Origin: Amyloporia xantha
Taxonomy: Eukaryota; Basidiomycota; Agaricomycetes; Polyporales; Adustoporiaceae
Reading direction: 5' to 3'
Length of the DNA: 64,000 bases
Assembly (NCBI GenBank): GCA_036971615.1
Contig: JAYKKR010000024.1
Location: 310,001 to 374,000 of the forward strand
Shown here: positions 1 to 12,474 of the stretch, one piece after another
How positions within the stretch are numbered: the first letter of the stretch is position 1
Layout of the letters: each line of letters begins with the position of its first letter
Notes under the pieces: generated by a model
The model's database searches: none
Told to the model about the DNA's origin: nothing
Seen by the model: the letters and a program-made list of their open reading frames with translations, nothing else
Program-made: the position numbers and the translations under genes

Positions 1-566
1 TTGATAGAGCTCCCTGAAGAGGTTTAACAGTCTATCGCCGGCTCTGTGGCTCAGGCTCACACCAACGCTAGATTGGACTCATAGAATAAGAATACAGATG
101 GCATGTCACCAGTTGCACTCACCCAAATCCAAACGCCAGCTTTGTGAGAAGAAAATACTGCGGCTTAGACAGTAGCTCATCAATGAAGGAGCAGAGGGTG
201 TTGTTTGGACCTTTTGAGATCATAGTCATCAGGTAGTTATGCTTGACTTGACTTCCTCGCCTGTCGGAAAAGACCATACTGTCTTAGGTGTGAGCTGGGG
301 CAGTGAACAGGATGACCGTATTCAGGCAGATATCAGTCACCCCTGTGCAAGAAAGCGAGGTATATTAAACCTAAGAGCAGAGATTTGGACTTGATGTGGA
401 TGGTTGACGTCCAGGACCCAGGTAAGGTCCAACGAAATTTAAAGCGCACCTGCAGACGCGTAACCACGTGCTTGACGCGACGCGTCTGTGGCGTGGCCAA
501 TTTCAGGCTTTTAGCCGTACTCGAGACCATCAACATTTCAGTGCCGTGTACTTATAGCTCAGTCAG
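1..566. other. Upstream stretch, no gene recognised
   Basis: Only short overlapping open frames occur here and none has recognisable protein features. The stretch is most simply the promoter and 5' untranslated region of the coiled-coil gene that starts at 567. The window edge could also cut off the end of a further gene, but I see no coding remnant at position 1. Confidence 0.4.
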
Positions 567-2718
567 ATGGTGCGCGAAACAGTGCGACGGAAGGAAAACA
601 TCGCCAAACCAGGTCCTAGCCAACCTAGCATATCGTCCATTCCTGTCGCGAAGGCTCAACCAGTGTCGCTTCACAGTTCCGTCTTTGATATTGAAGAAAG
701 ACAGCACCATATATCAGACGGCTTGAGACGTCTTGGTGCGCCAGATATTAGCGATGAAGATCTGGGTAGATTATGCAAGGGGCCACTTGCCGATGCTTTG
801 CTTTTCATTGTCGACCATATCAAGGGACGCTCAGAGACTGCTGCTTGCCGTGCAGCTGTACACCAGTAAGCGAGGCAGTCATTTCTTGCTAATTTCTCAA
901 ATGTATCCATTCCTTTCAAACCCATAGGTTGCGCGAGAGCGGAGCTTTGAAGAGACATCCGGATACTCAACTGCCCTTCACGAGAGCCAATAACGCTGCC
1001 TCGCGATTGGCTAGCGCGCAGACAGAGTTGAAGGTAGCACAAGACGCACTGAATCATCGTCTGGAAATCATTTCTGAAAATCGTCAGTTGCACTCTTCTA
1101 ATTGATCTGTGTGCATGCGGTTGAGGTGAATGACTGCGTCAGAAAAGGAGGCGGATCATCTTCAGGCAAGTTTGCACGAGAGCCGTTTGACGAGCCAACT
1201 GTTACAAGTACTCGAGAAGAAAGAAACCTTGCGTGAGGCTAGGGTCTCAGAAATCAGGAACATGATGGAGCAGCTTAGGTATGTATTAAGCGTAAAATTA
1301 CGTCGGTGGCACTCAACTGCTTTGAAGAGGGAGTGTACCCAAGATGGAACCAGTGAGCCTGTCGAATTCTATTGTATTGGAAATAGGACCTACGCATATT
1401 ATTCAAAGGTTGAGACACCAATAAACAGCGAGCTCCCTCGTTCATCGCTAAAGCCAGTCCGCGCAGAACACACCCGTGACGTCTTATCGGTGAGTATGCC
1501 CATCGTGCTACTGTGTGCACTTTCTAACTTTCATCCGTGTAGGCCATCCGTGCTCAACATATTCGACAGTCGGGTTCATCGCTGACAATCGGGATTAAGG
1601 GCCCGCAAGGACAACTTCAGATAGCATCTAGCGAGGCACGTCTTCGCAAGATCATTGCATCTACCATGGGCTTGTCAGAAGATGATGATATCGTGACTGC
1701 TACTTTGTGCGCTGATTCATTCTTGCCTGTGATGTAGCGACACCCGAAACTGACGCAAATATAGTGATCAATGCAGTCGAACCGCACACAATCGCGTCGC
1801 GGAGAGTGTGCGCTACCGTTCACCCATTCCTTCCCACTCAAGAGTCGTGTCCAAAGATGACCTTGATGAAGTGCTCCAAAATGTAGTACGTATGATCATC
1901 CTGTCCATGACTATACCATATTCTTGATGCCTTCTGCAGACAATGAAAGAAGAAACGCTACAACGCCTGTCTGATCGCTCTCTCGATCTGGTGCGATCTT
2001 GTGCAGAATCCGTCCAATCTGTCAGCCAAATTATTTCTCTTCATTTTTCCTAGACTGACCATTCCTTCTGCTAGATATCTACATTCATCGACGTGACCGC
2101 TCCTGCGCTACATGACTCCCTTCGAGAAGAATCGGAAGCTGCAGAAAGTTATATAGATGCCCTGCGACTCTCTATCATTCACAGATCCGGCCCCCTAGGG
2201 GAGAAACCACCTGAAGAAGATCAGACGACGGACCCGCACAAGGTGAGTTCCTAAACTCATAGTGGATTTTTCCAGTACGATGAACTTGATAATCGTAATG
2301 AACAGTCGTGGCGTCAGACATTAGCAGAAGTGCAGAGCAACCTTGAGCAAGGTAGACCGTTTTCTTGAACTAACTCGAGGTCCCCCGGTCTGATGCTAGC
2401 GCTGTGCAAAGCTCATGATAGGGATTCCTTCCACCGTGAAGCAATTCTCTCAGTGCCTCATCAAAAAGGCGGAGGAACGAATATTGAGGAGCTCATAGGT
2501 TCGTCCATGTTATTTGACCTGTTTTGATGCGAACGTGCCAGTCTCATTGTGTGATAGCTACATATTCTGCCAATCAAGCCAAGACCGAAGAGCACATGTC
2601 GAAACTCCTTACCCGTAAACTCGATAAATCACGAGCAGGTGATGTCCTGGTACATGATATTGAACGACTGATGTCAGAGGTGGCAATCATTGGTGCCTTG
2701 AGCGGTTCGAACGGCTAG
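567..2718 (+). CDS. Coiled-coil protein, possible augmin HAUS5-like subunit
   Basis: Multi-exon gene with a product of roughly 450-500 residues and no family I can name with certainty. The first exon (567 to about 866) encodes a folded-looking N-terminal segment ending RLGAPDISDEDLGRLCKG. Later exons are rich in Glu, Gln, Leu and Arg and read as coiled coil (HLQASLHESRLTSQLLQVL; LRKIIASTMGLSEDDD; TMKEETLQRLSDRSLDLV; the last exon ends ERLMSEVAIIGALSGSNG). The phases I could check fit: 866/867, a 58 nt intron near 1090-1147, an intron starting near 1279 and one starting 1491. Start 567 is the first ATG of the open first exon. The N-terminal pattern, a short helix, then Gly-x-Pro, then LxxLC and a hydrophobic helix, resembles animal HAUS5, a microtubule-nucleating augmin subunit. 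That is inference only. Some middle exon borders (1280-1500, 1730-1760) are uncertain. Confidence 0.6.
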
Positions 2719-3049
2719 CATCAGATCTAGACACACGTTGGTGCTTGCTGCGCAGTTGTTTTTGGGAGCGACATCCCCATATATTCGTCTAAAGTCATTT
2801 CCATGGACTCCGATCCAAACGGTATTAACTAGATGGTTGGAACAAGCAGTGTCTAGATCCTCGGCTACATACATGAGATGTCGTGAGCAATTCGAACTAT
2901 GACAACAAACACTCGTAACAGTCATGCCCAACAGTACACCCAACACCCAAATAAGATAAATAGGTCTCACAACAACGGCGATGCCAGGACATTATAACAC
3001 AGATGAGTACGGTAGGAGACGAACCACAGTGAGACGGGAGGGACAGTCC
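2719..3049. other. Convergent 3' intergenic spacer
   Basis: This stretch lies between the 3' end of the coiled-coil gene on the plus strand and the 3' end of the permease gene on the minus strand. It should hold both 3' untranslated regions and poly(A) signals. No coding feature or repeat was seen. Confidence 0.4.
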
Positions 3050-5669
3050 TCACGCGTCCGTGATCTTTTCACTGACGACGTCCTTCTCAGAGGCATCTCC
3101 CTCGGACCAGGTGGTTGTTGACTCTGCGAGAGGAAGACCCATCTGTGCTGTGTCGTAGCCGTGGGCCTCGAGATACTCGCGGAACTGTATTTCAGTTCGT
3201 TAGACGCAAATCAAAATACAACACGAAACGTGAATACGTGCCTCGCGGTCTTCCTGAGCCATGCCATCATGGCTGAGGGGCCTGATGAAGAACAGGGTAA
3301 TGAGGGCGCTCAGAATAGCCAGACCTGGATATCCGCGATCTCAGTATATCAAGAGTGATCAAATGATCTGACAGGACACTTACCGCTGCCGATCCAGAAC
3401 GGGCCGGTGTTTCCTTTGTTTGTGCTAGCCCCACCGAAATCTGTGTGGTTCAATTATGAACACGGTTCATGATTAGCTAGCACACGCAGAACGCACCAGT
3501 GATGATGTCAGGGAACACTGGAGAGCACATGCGATTATATGATTACCCCAAGTCAGCAGAAGACAAGGTTTGGACTAGACATACCCCAAGTGCCGACAAA
3601 GGCGCCGACCTTGCCAATAGCAGCGGCAATACCATAGAACTTTCCACGAACGGCGGTGGGTCCAGTCTTGGCCGCGAGCATACCGAGACAGTTTCCAGGT
3701 CCTGCAACACATCAACACAGTACTCGTTAGCGACCCACCATGGCTCGGAGTGATGCAGGCCTACGCACCGACTTCACCGAAGCTCAGGAAAATACCGTAC
3801 ACGACGGCAAACGCAGCGATATGGTTGGTCAGTCTGATCGTTGTGGTTTTCGTGTCAGCACACGGTTCATGTCAGTAAAACGTGAAGACAGCTTGACGCA
3901 CTGTACGTAAAGGCCGCTCATGATAAAGCCAATTACAGCCTGGCATATGAGACCAAAAATCTAGGTACGGAAGCCAGTTAACACCAAGGCGTGCATTATA
4001 TCATCTTGACAGCCACAGGATCACCCACCATGGTGTATTTGGGACCGAGGTAGTCAACCAGGAAGGCACCGCCGACGGTTCCTTCACCAGATCATTAGCT
4101 CTCATCTCACAAGATGACAACACCATTGTATCTTTACCTGGTATGTAGAACAAGCTACATGCAATGCATCAGATAACATTAAGAGGGGAGGACAGAGTGA
4201 GTTACACACTTGATCACAACATTCCACCCGAATACAACACTCAAGGAAGATGAGTCGTGAGTGATACTAAAAAGTGAAGCGCAAGCTGAGGAATGCATCT
4301 CATATGTAGCAGACGAAACACGCACTTGTTCACAACGGTTGACGAATAAATGCCGAAGGGGTAGCTAGTAAATCAGGACAAATTCCATCAGCCGACGTCG
4401 CTTACAGGGCCAGGGCAAGCCACTGACGTAATGAAGTCATAGATGAACCACGTCAGGCAGATCGCAGACAGCTGTAGCCAGTATCGTTTCAAAATGAGAA
4501 AGTACGGGACACGGGCATTCGCCATGGAGTCCTTCTTGAAGCGCGTCGGCTCTTCCATCCGCAGCCGCCAAACGAAGACAGCTGCGGCGGGAATGATACC
4601 GAGCCCGAGAGATATGCGCCAGACAGCACGGAGGTGGTGTTCACCAAAGCTGTCGGAGAGAAATTGAGTGACACTGGAAAAAAGGGCCCAGGCTGTTGCT
4701 CACATCCAGTACAGGACCAGTGGTACGAAGGCGGCAACGACAAAACCAGTATCAATCATGGTGTCTGGAATAAAAACATTTAAATCGCGCATATACTCGC
4801 ATGCATAGGCACGGGGACTTACTGGTCGCCAGTGCGAACCAACGATGTTGTGCATTCTTACTGATTCCTGGCTCTTCTGACTGTTCGGAGGCTGCGACTG
4901 ATCCACACGGATACTCTGCGCCGACACCGATACCGAGGAGGAAACTGACAGGGTAATTCAGCACGCGGTAAACCAGAGAAAGTATAGGGAGATAAATACT
5001 CACCGCATTGCACTCAACATGGCCAGCGTGCCACCGATGCTATGGTGCGCACCGCTCGATGCAGCAGATAGGCCGGAGAAGAGGGCGACAATCCCCGTAG
5101 CGAGCATCTATACAGCATACACCCAGAAGAAATGCCATTTAGGCTATCGCTGCATGTTTCTTGGCGATATATCTGCACACACCATTCCAAATTTACGTCC
5201 AAACCGATCCGACATGTAGCCAAAGGTGAGCATGCCAACGATTGTACCCGCAAAGGTAAGACTGGAGAGAACCGTGCTGTAATTGTGCTTGTCCACTTCC
5301 GCCTTGCCATATATGCGGGTCAATACTAGTAACAGAGTCTCATGAGTGATTTGTTCTATGAGCTCATGATCGCGAATTTCGAATACTGACGAGTGTTCAC
5401 TGTGTGTTTGACGATAGTAAGCAGAGCTTTCTGCAAACGGAGGAGCTATAACGTACCGCTGCCAATAACCCCGTTGGCATAACCTGCAAGCCCGTGAAAA
5501 GATTAGAAAAGAGCGAGCACGGATAAGACGGCGATCTACCATCTGAGAATAACGCAGTTCCACAGCTAAGCAAGTCGTCAATGTCAAGCGGACTACATCA
5601 GATGGTAGGGGACACACGCAAAGATCAGAGAAACCTGCGAAAGGCCAACTTTCTTGGTTGTTGCGGCCA
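3050..5669 (-). CDS. MFS permease, Git1/phosphate:H+ symporter type (copy 1)
   Basis: Twelve-helix major facilitator of the phosphate:H+ symporter group, closest in pattern to fungal Git1-type glycerophosphodiester permeases; it should act in the plasma membrane. The start is ATG 5669 ([18 protein letters not shown]). The family loop signature [11 protein letters not shown] follows helix 2 and [17 protein letters not shown] follows in the next region. The C-terminus is cytoplasmic and acidic, ending SEKITDA with TGA at 3050-3052. The gene has many introns, including a 9 nt microexon at 5391-5399 (VNTL junction). It is a paralogue of the plus-strand gene at 9013, sharing exon borders and most of the sequence, and the two are transcribed away from each other. 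Substrate is inferred from the family only: glycerophosphoinositol, glycerophosphocholine and phosphate are all possible. Confidence 0.88.
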
Positions 5670-8600
5670 TGTCTTTCTCTTGTCGACGCTCACAGTAAAG
5701 GGAGGAGGACGAAATTGGATGGAGGGGGGACAGACGCTATGGCAGCATATTTATGGGAGATAACCTCGGAGGGCTAGCTGTCTGATGCTCCGGGGCATCT
5801 GGCATCTTTCTCCAATGATGGCCCTGATGGATGTCCAAATATGGCATATCTACCTACGCACGTTCGCAGTGCCACTCGCTCACCGCCCATCGCTTCGCCG
5901 CCCGACAGAACCTTGTCCTGCATTCGCTCCGAAATGACCTCGGCACACGGGCGAGGTCTCTATACGGCTCCCTCTCCTCTTCATCCGCTTCCAGGGTCTC
6001 TGTAAATACAGTGACACTCAAACACCTGTTCCCGGTCATGTGGAAAATTTGCTCTGACATTGTCCTTCATTTAGATGCCGCCCGACAGCGGCATGTGCTA
6101 CGTCGTTTTTTCACAGATAACAGCCCTTTCCGGTAATCCTCAGAAACTCCTGGAACGCTGTATCTCTCGATACACGAATCTCGTCCAGTCACTCGCCTTC
6201 ATGAACAACGGGCCATTGGGAAGATACCGACCATTCGATCGATTCTGTCAACGGATCCAGATCAAACGAGTTCGTCGGTGATTTTCAAAGTTGATTTCGT
6301 CGGGATGCGAATACCGTTTCCAGCCTTATAGCCCCCTGAATAAGAACGAGCGGTTTCATCGTCGATTGTTTCAACGGCTTGCAGATATGAGAGGTGCGTG
6401 GCACTGTAAGCCAGCCTTCGAAGTATTTTCGCAGTTTTTTTTTGTGTCGTGTGATTGCTCTGTGCGCCAATGCTGCGGAAATAGAATAGGTATATTTCCA
6501 TGCGCTCAAATGCTCTGCTAACTCGCCGATGCTTCTCTATGAGGTAACTGGAAATTCAACGTTAGTCTCCGACTTCCTTAGTCGATGCTTCTTGGAATTC
6601 TGCGGCTTCTTCCCCGCGCTTCGCGGACTTGGGCTGTACCGCGGCATCGAGGCGTCGTCCCTGTACCTGATCTCACCACATAAGTAAAAGCCTGCTGTAC
6701 CGACTCTCAGGTATCGCGATCCATGGCTGTACCTCTTTCTAAGTTTCTACCGAGATGGCTGGGAGCCTCCGTGCGTACTCTCCACAAGCCCGCCATCGCA
6801 CGTTCGTCGGGTCTTCATGCAGGCGCGCATTCTAACCTGGGCGCTGAGTCGAACAGCCCCGACGGCAGTACTCCCTCGGATTATCCACGCCGACGCAAAT
6901 TTCATTCAGTTCGGGCTCCTCGTTGACCCAATACCATGCATTTTGCACACCACGTTCGATTCGATCACTGAAGCAGATCCTTGCACTTCAGACTCTGTGC
7001 AAGTACAACTAGATCTTTTATGGTCTCTTGGGCCTGAACTCTTTTCTCCATGTGCGGACATCGAACTCGAAGGCCTAGATGTCCAAAATCTCGTCTCCGG
7101 CAAACATTCCCCGCTCGAATTGTGTTCGCCATTTTTCACTCCAACCCACGCAGACAACTTGTGAAATGCTACAGAATGACATCCCAGTGGTGAGCATTCT
7201 CCAGAACTATCGTATAGTCTCTGACAGCGGGTTCCAATGATTACCTCGTTCCATAGCCAAACGAACGAATTGTCCTCCTGCTCCACGCGCCTCGGTATAT
7301 AGAAGGCAACGCAAGTCAGCATTGCCATGCTCTTCTCTCGCCCAGTGCAAATTGTTGATGCCGCATGGATAGTTCTTCCTGCATCTGGAGCTCTCCCTTT
7401 CTTTGGCTATGCTTTGCGCCCATGCTATCTAGATATACTGGCTGCAAAAGCCCTATGACGTCCATCGCCGGTCTCTGCTCCGTCTTCCGGTCAAATACGC
7501 TCGTGATCCATGGCCACTGCATCGATCTGCGCTTGCTCTAGAAAGACAAATATCATCGCTGCGGTGCGCCAGGCATACGGAACAGATAACCGCACCTCTC
7601 CGTATTCATTTTGCGTGTCACCGGACTCCCGTTTCCGTGACAGCGAAGACCACAACATGGCCTTGCCCTGTAGACTGCTTGACGTATATGCACCAGACGC
7701 GCACTCTTTACCGCTCTGGCTCTGTCTTAGAAGTCGCAAGTAGGACTTCTATCATCCCCATATGCGTGCTGTCCCTCACGGCCTGAAGACTCCATATTCA
7801 GGCTCGTCTCCTGGGGCTCTAACGGTGCCTGTGACGTTCAACACGAGAACGTGCATGTAGATCGTTCGCACTTCGGCGTTCAGCTATGCGCCTGTATGGA
7901 CACAGGTGGAAGGTGGCTTCACGCCGCTGTCATCATCGCAGCGCCCGCGGCCCTCCATGTCGGCTATCTCAACCTTTTACTTGAGATTCAAATGTGTCAT
8001 GTCGGTTTGACGGTGAACCGAGATGGTGGTGTCACCGCACCGGTCGAGCGGCTTCGCACGGACTGTCGCGCAGAGAGTGGGTGTGAACGTAGAGACCCGA
8101 GGGCACCTCGGTCGTTTTTCCTTGTGTGAAGTATCACTAACATCCTTCTTTTATAAATTCATGACTTGCTTTAGATGCATTTATACCAATACCAGTGCTA
8201 GTTGTTTCATGATATACGACGAGTATCAGTATTACCCGGTGGATGAGATGTGTATCGCCCATCCAGCAGAATGACCGTGCAACTTCACGCCGGATTCAGC
8301 ATTGGCCCCCACAGTGTGTGCATTAGATCCGGTAGAACTAGCATAGTCGTTTGAATCATGGTGCATGATATCCAGCTAGACAGACTGAGGCTCGTGCAGG
8401 CACAGATCAATTAGCGCAGATTCAATTCTAAATTGGCACGGCGGAGTCCGATCACGAGTGATCGAACCTTACCCTGCAGCTGTGGATTGTGAACTCTGGA
8501 CTTGTTAGCTAACGTCTTTTCTACTGCACTCCTGTGCGTATCCAATGCCTATTCTCTATGGTCCACTCAAAACCACCTTTTTCTCGGTATATTGCCTTCA

Positions 8601-9012
8601 GTGAATTCTCGTGGGCTCAGTATCTAGCTGAAAACTACTGTTCTGTCACCGGGGGGCCGGGTACGAGGTATGACAGCGAAGTAGTGTCCAGCCACAAATA
8701 GACAAGGATAACGATAGGTCAAAAATGGGTCTTGAGATGAATCTATAGACTGCGTGGGGGAAGGGGGCGATAAAGGCTCTTTCGAGACCAATGCCCAGCC
8801 TCTTTCACAAACGTGCGCAAGAAAACGCGATGGATCTGGCAGTCTATGAGGGGCATCATAGACAAAAGAGTCCAGACGCGAGCTTGTTTATAAGACTTTC
8901 ACAAGCGCGTCCTCCATAAGTATGTCGAGTTGAAGGAGGTCTCGTGCTACGAGTAGACCTCTGTCTCGTCTAGTATCCATTTCTCCCTCGCCATCACTTG
9001 AACAGGATAGAA
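5670..9012. other. 3.3 kb spacer between the divergent permeases; ORFs but no recognised gene
   Basis: This is the shared upstream region of the two permeases. It holds several open frames: plus strand 5831-6136 (101 codons) and 6817-7164 (115 codons), and minus strand 6906-7328 (140 codons). None has a motif I can assign with confidence and I could not join them into a phase-consistent spliced gene. Possible explanations are a decayed gene lost after the permease duplication, a lineage-specific gene, or simply long promoter DNA. From 8130 to 8900 the sequence has no open frame of note. Confidence 0.35.
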
Positions 9013-11733
9013 ATGGCCGATAGCAAGAACCGGAAAGTAGGCCTTTCCCAAGTCTCTTTGATATTTGCGTACGTGGAGTTTTGTTTTTGTCGCCCGTGGT
9101 GCTCTGCAACGTTCCCAATTCAAGTTGTGGCACTGCGCTCTTTTCTGACGGTAAGACATTTGCTATATTTCTTGATATTGTGTTGTAATCCCCGCTTACA
9201 GGGTATGTCAACGGCGTCATCGGGAGCGGTACGTCCGAGCTTCTTAAAGACCACTGTAGGCAAATCCGATCTCACTTCAACGCATACATACAGTGAACAC
9301 GCGTGAGTTCTGACCAATATAACCCATCTAATCCTCACGGCGGTCCATTTAGTCTTGACGAGGATCTACGGAAAAGCAGAGGTAGACAAGCACAATTACA
9401 GCACGATACTCTCCGGACTTGCTTTCGCAGGAATGATCGTTGGCATGTTGGTTTTCGGTTACATGTCGGATCGGCTTGGCCGTAAATTTGGGATGGTGAG
9501 CCTGTGCAACTGACGTCTCTCATTATTTTCACGTCATCGTTCTTGATGTACGGTAGATGCTTGCCACTGGAATCGTGGCGCTCTTTTCGGGTCTTTCTGC
9601 TGCGTCGAGCGGAGCGCACGGTAGTATCGGTGGTATGCTCGCTATGTTGAGCGCCATGCGGTAAGTGGACTTTCGGAGTACAATCCCATTTCTCTTTTAC
9701 ATCCGACGCCTTGGCGTTGGCGAATAGCTTTCTCGTCGGAATCGGGATAGGCGCAGAATACCCTTGCGGCTCAGTAGCAGCTTCGGAACAGTCAGAAGAG
9801 CCGGGGATTCACAAGATGGCCCAACACAGATGGCTGGCGTTATCAACAAGTGCGTCGTCCTTTATAGCCCATATGATTCGCGTCCCTCACCACTCATTGC
9901 CATCAGACACGATGATCGATTTCGGATTCGTCGTAGCTGCCTTCGTCCCGCTTGTGCTCTGCTGGATGTGAGTCTCTACCCTCTGTTCCGTTAATACCGT
10001 CATTGATATCTGGCACATAGCTTCGGCGAGAGCCATCTTCGCGCCGTCTGGCGTCTTTCGCTCGGGCTCGGCATGATCCCCGCAATCCTTGTGTTTTTGT
10101 GGCGGCTCAACATGCAGGAGCCGACGCGCTATAGGAAAGACTCGATGGCCCGTGTCAAGACACCGTACGGCCTCATCGTACGGAGATACTGGAAGAGCTT
10201 GCTCGCGATCAGCGCAACATGGTTCATCTACGACTTCATTACGTACGTAATCGCTGTCCTCCTTTTCGGTGACCACTCTGAGAATGGGAGTTTCGTTTAG
10301 GTATCCGGTAAGCTTACTCGATTGTACAGCTAGAGACGCGGGTAGTAGCTCATAAGTGAAGCAATCTCCAGTTTGGTATCTATTCGTCCATCGTTGTCGA
10401 CAAGTATGTCCTCCAGTCCAATATCCGGGTAGACCTGCATAGACTCATGTTTGTGCGCTAGCATCACTGGAAACTCAAATGCATTGAGTGTTGTATTCGG
10501 CTGGAACGTCGTGATAAAGTTTGAACCCCCTCCTTGCGCTGTGAACGTTCAACGCTGATGAAGATCCCTCATTTCCGTTACAGCTTGTTTTATATGCCAG
10601 GTATTTCTCTACTCGTTCGGTCGTATAGTAGAACGCCCGCATGACATTTGACAAGGTACCATCATCGGGGCTTTCCTTATCGATTATCTTGGCCCAAAGT
10701 ACACTATGGTGAGCATGCCCGCTGTATTATAGACGAAAATAGCCGTTGATGAAGACGGAGCCGGACTAGATTACTGGTCTAATGTGTCAGGCGGTCATCG
10801 GGTTCATAATGAGTGGTCTCTACGTCCAGTACGTAACATCATCTCGTCTTCTCCGCTAGTTTATACACCACCACCGACCTAATCTACCTCAACATAGGCT
10901 GACAGACCATATTGCTGCCTTTGCTGTACGTTCTTTACTGTCTTTACTGGGGTGCCGTAGCGCGATAACCATAATTTTGATCCAGGTGATCTACGGCATT
11001 TTCTTGAGCTTTGGCGAGCTTGGTATGTGTGCTCACCATGTAGGACGAGCTCGCTAGGGTTGTGCTAATTACCGCTCGCCCGACTAGGCCCCGGAAATTG
11101 CACAGGAATTCTCGCGGTCAAGACAGGGCCAACTGCTATTCGCGGACAGTTCTACGGCATCGCAGCTGCTGTCGGCAAGGTTGGAGCCTTGATCGGTACC
11201 GAGGGTGTGTATCTGTTCCTACATGTCCTATCAACAGTCACAGAGAATGACTGACACCTCTTTATGTTCTAGTCTTCCCTCTTATCATCGATGGTAGGTA
11301 TCTCTTTGTTTATCAATCGGTATTCCCGAGGTTCATCCTGACGTACCACAGACTTTGGCGGGAGTACCACGCTAAGGGGAAACACTGGGCCGTTTTGGAT
11401 CGGCAGCGGTACGTACGACGTAGCCATTCTATTTCACGATGACGGGACTGAGATTATATGAAGGTCTCGCCGTCCTGAGCGCGCTGATCACATTGTTCTT
11501 CATCAAGCCGCTGACGCATGACGGCATGGCTGAGGAGGACCGATTGGTACGCTTGCTGTCATATTGGTGTCGTGCGTACTGACTTCTCGCATCAGTTCCG
11601 CGAATACCTTGAGGAACATGGATTTGATACGTCGCAAATGGGCACTGCGCAACCAGAAACGGAGAGCTGGGAAGAGGAGGATGTCTCTGACAAGGACGTG
11701 GCCATCATCACAGACAAGATCATCTCTGCATGA
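9013..11733 (+). CDS. MFS permease, Git1/phosphate:H+ symporter type (copy 2)
   Basis: Paralogue of the minus-strand permease at 3050-5669 and probably a proton-coupled importer of glycerophosphodiesters or phosphate. The start is ATG 9013 ([19 protein letters not shown]); the longer open frame upstream begins with TTG. In order one sees [11 protein letters not shown] (helix 2-3 loop), [18 protein letters not shown], the central segment [13 protein letters not shown], then FGWNVVI, and the family-typical [18 protein letters not shown] in helix 8-9. The acidic tail ends [14 protein letters not shown] with TGA at 11731-11733. About 15 short introns interrupt it, including a 9 nt microexon (9294-9302, TGAACACGC) between exons encoding GVIGS and LTRIYGK. 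The open frame is intact over all segments I could join. The substrate is not shown by sequence alone. Confidence 0.9.
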
Positions 11734-12474
11734 CCTCCGTCGTGCCTTTTGACCAGTGTACTTTCTTGTGCTGTAGAAAATATGAACGCCGCAAATTGAC
11801 GTAGCTGACGCTTGAGGTTTCCTACTTTGCCTCATCGTCTAATATATTCGGTGAATCGAGCTTTGATGCGACACTGGCTCAGATTTCATTCAACCCATTG
11901 GCAGGTGGACTTGAATTGAATTGAAAGCATCCCAAGTGAATAATTTAGTTTTCACAGCTAGGCTGATTGCGTACACTGAATCCATCACAAACTCCGGATC
12001 CGTTTGAAATAATGTTGGCACTGGGATACCATCAGAGCTACAACCACGTCTTGGGGGTTATGACACACAGCCTTACGATATATATTGCGCACTGCACAGA
12101 CAGGATGTTTCTGGCCCACGCCATACCATTCGGTGTGGGTGTGGTACCCCCCTGGCTAAAAAATCTGACTTACCGTATTACCTGTACGTAACTACGCATG
12201 CGCTTTTATCGAAGCATACAGCTAAACTATCATGTATATTTGAGCTGCATCTACTCAAGTCGAGACTTCGGAACTTGGGCTTCGAAACTCCCCGGAATCA
12301 CCGGGAGTAAATGCTGTCTGACTGACCTGCTACATGCTTGATCCCGTACTTCAAAACGATGTCGCACTTTGAAAATTTGATTCGATTCCTGAAGCTTACA
12401 GAAGAACGACAGGCCTACAGGTATATTCCAATAAGTTATACGCCCAATCACAAGTCCGTTCACATAAGTCCAAC
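11734..12474. other. Convergent 3' intergenic spacer
   Basis: This stretch lies between the ends of the plus-strand permease and the minus-strand phosphatase. Short open frames on both strands overlap each other and have no recognisable features. It presumably holds the two 3' untranslated regions. Confidence 0.35.

Noticed and set aside
7380..7460. Peptide FFGYALRPCYL recalling a cytochrome P450 haem-binding loop
   Set aside because: Gly after the Cys is missing and no ExxR or I-helix motif was found in a compatible frame nearby, so the likeness is probably chance.
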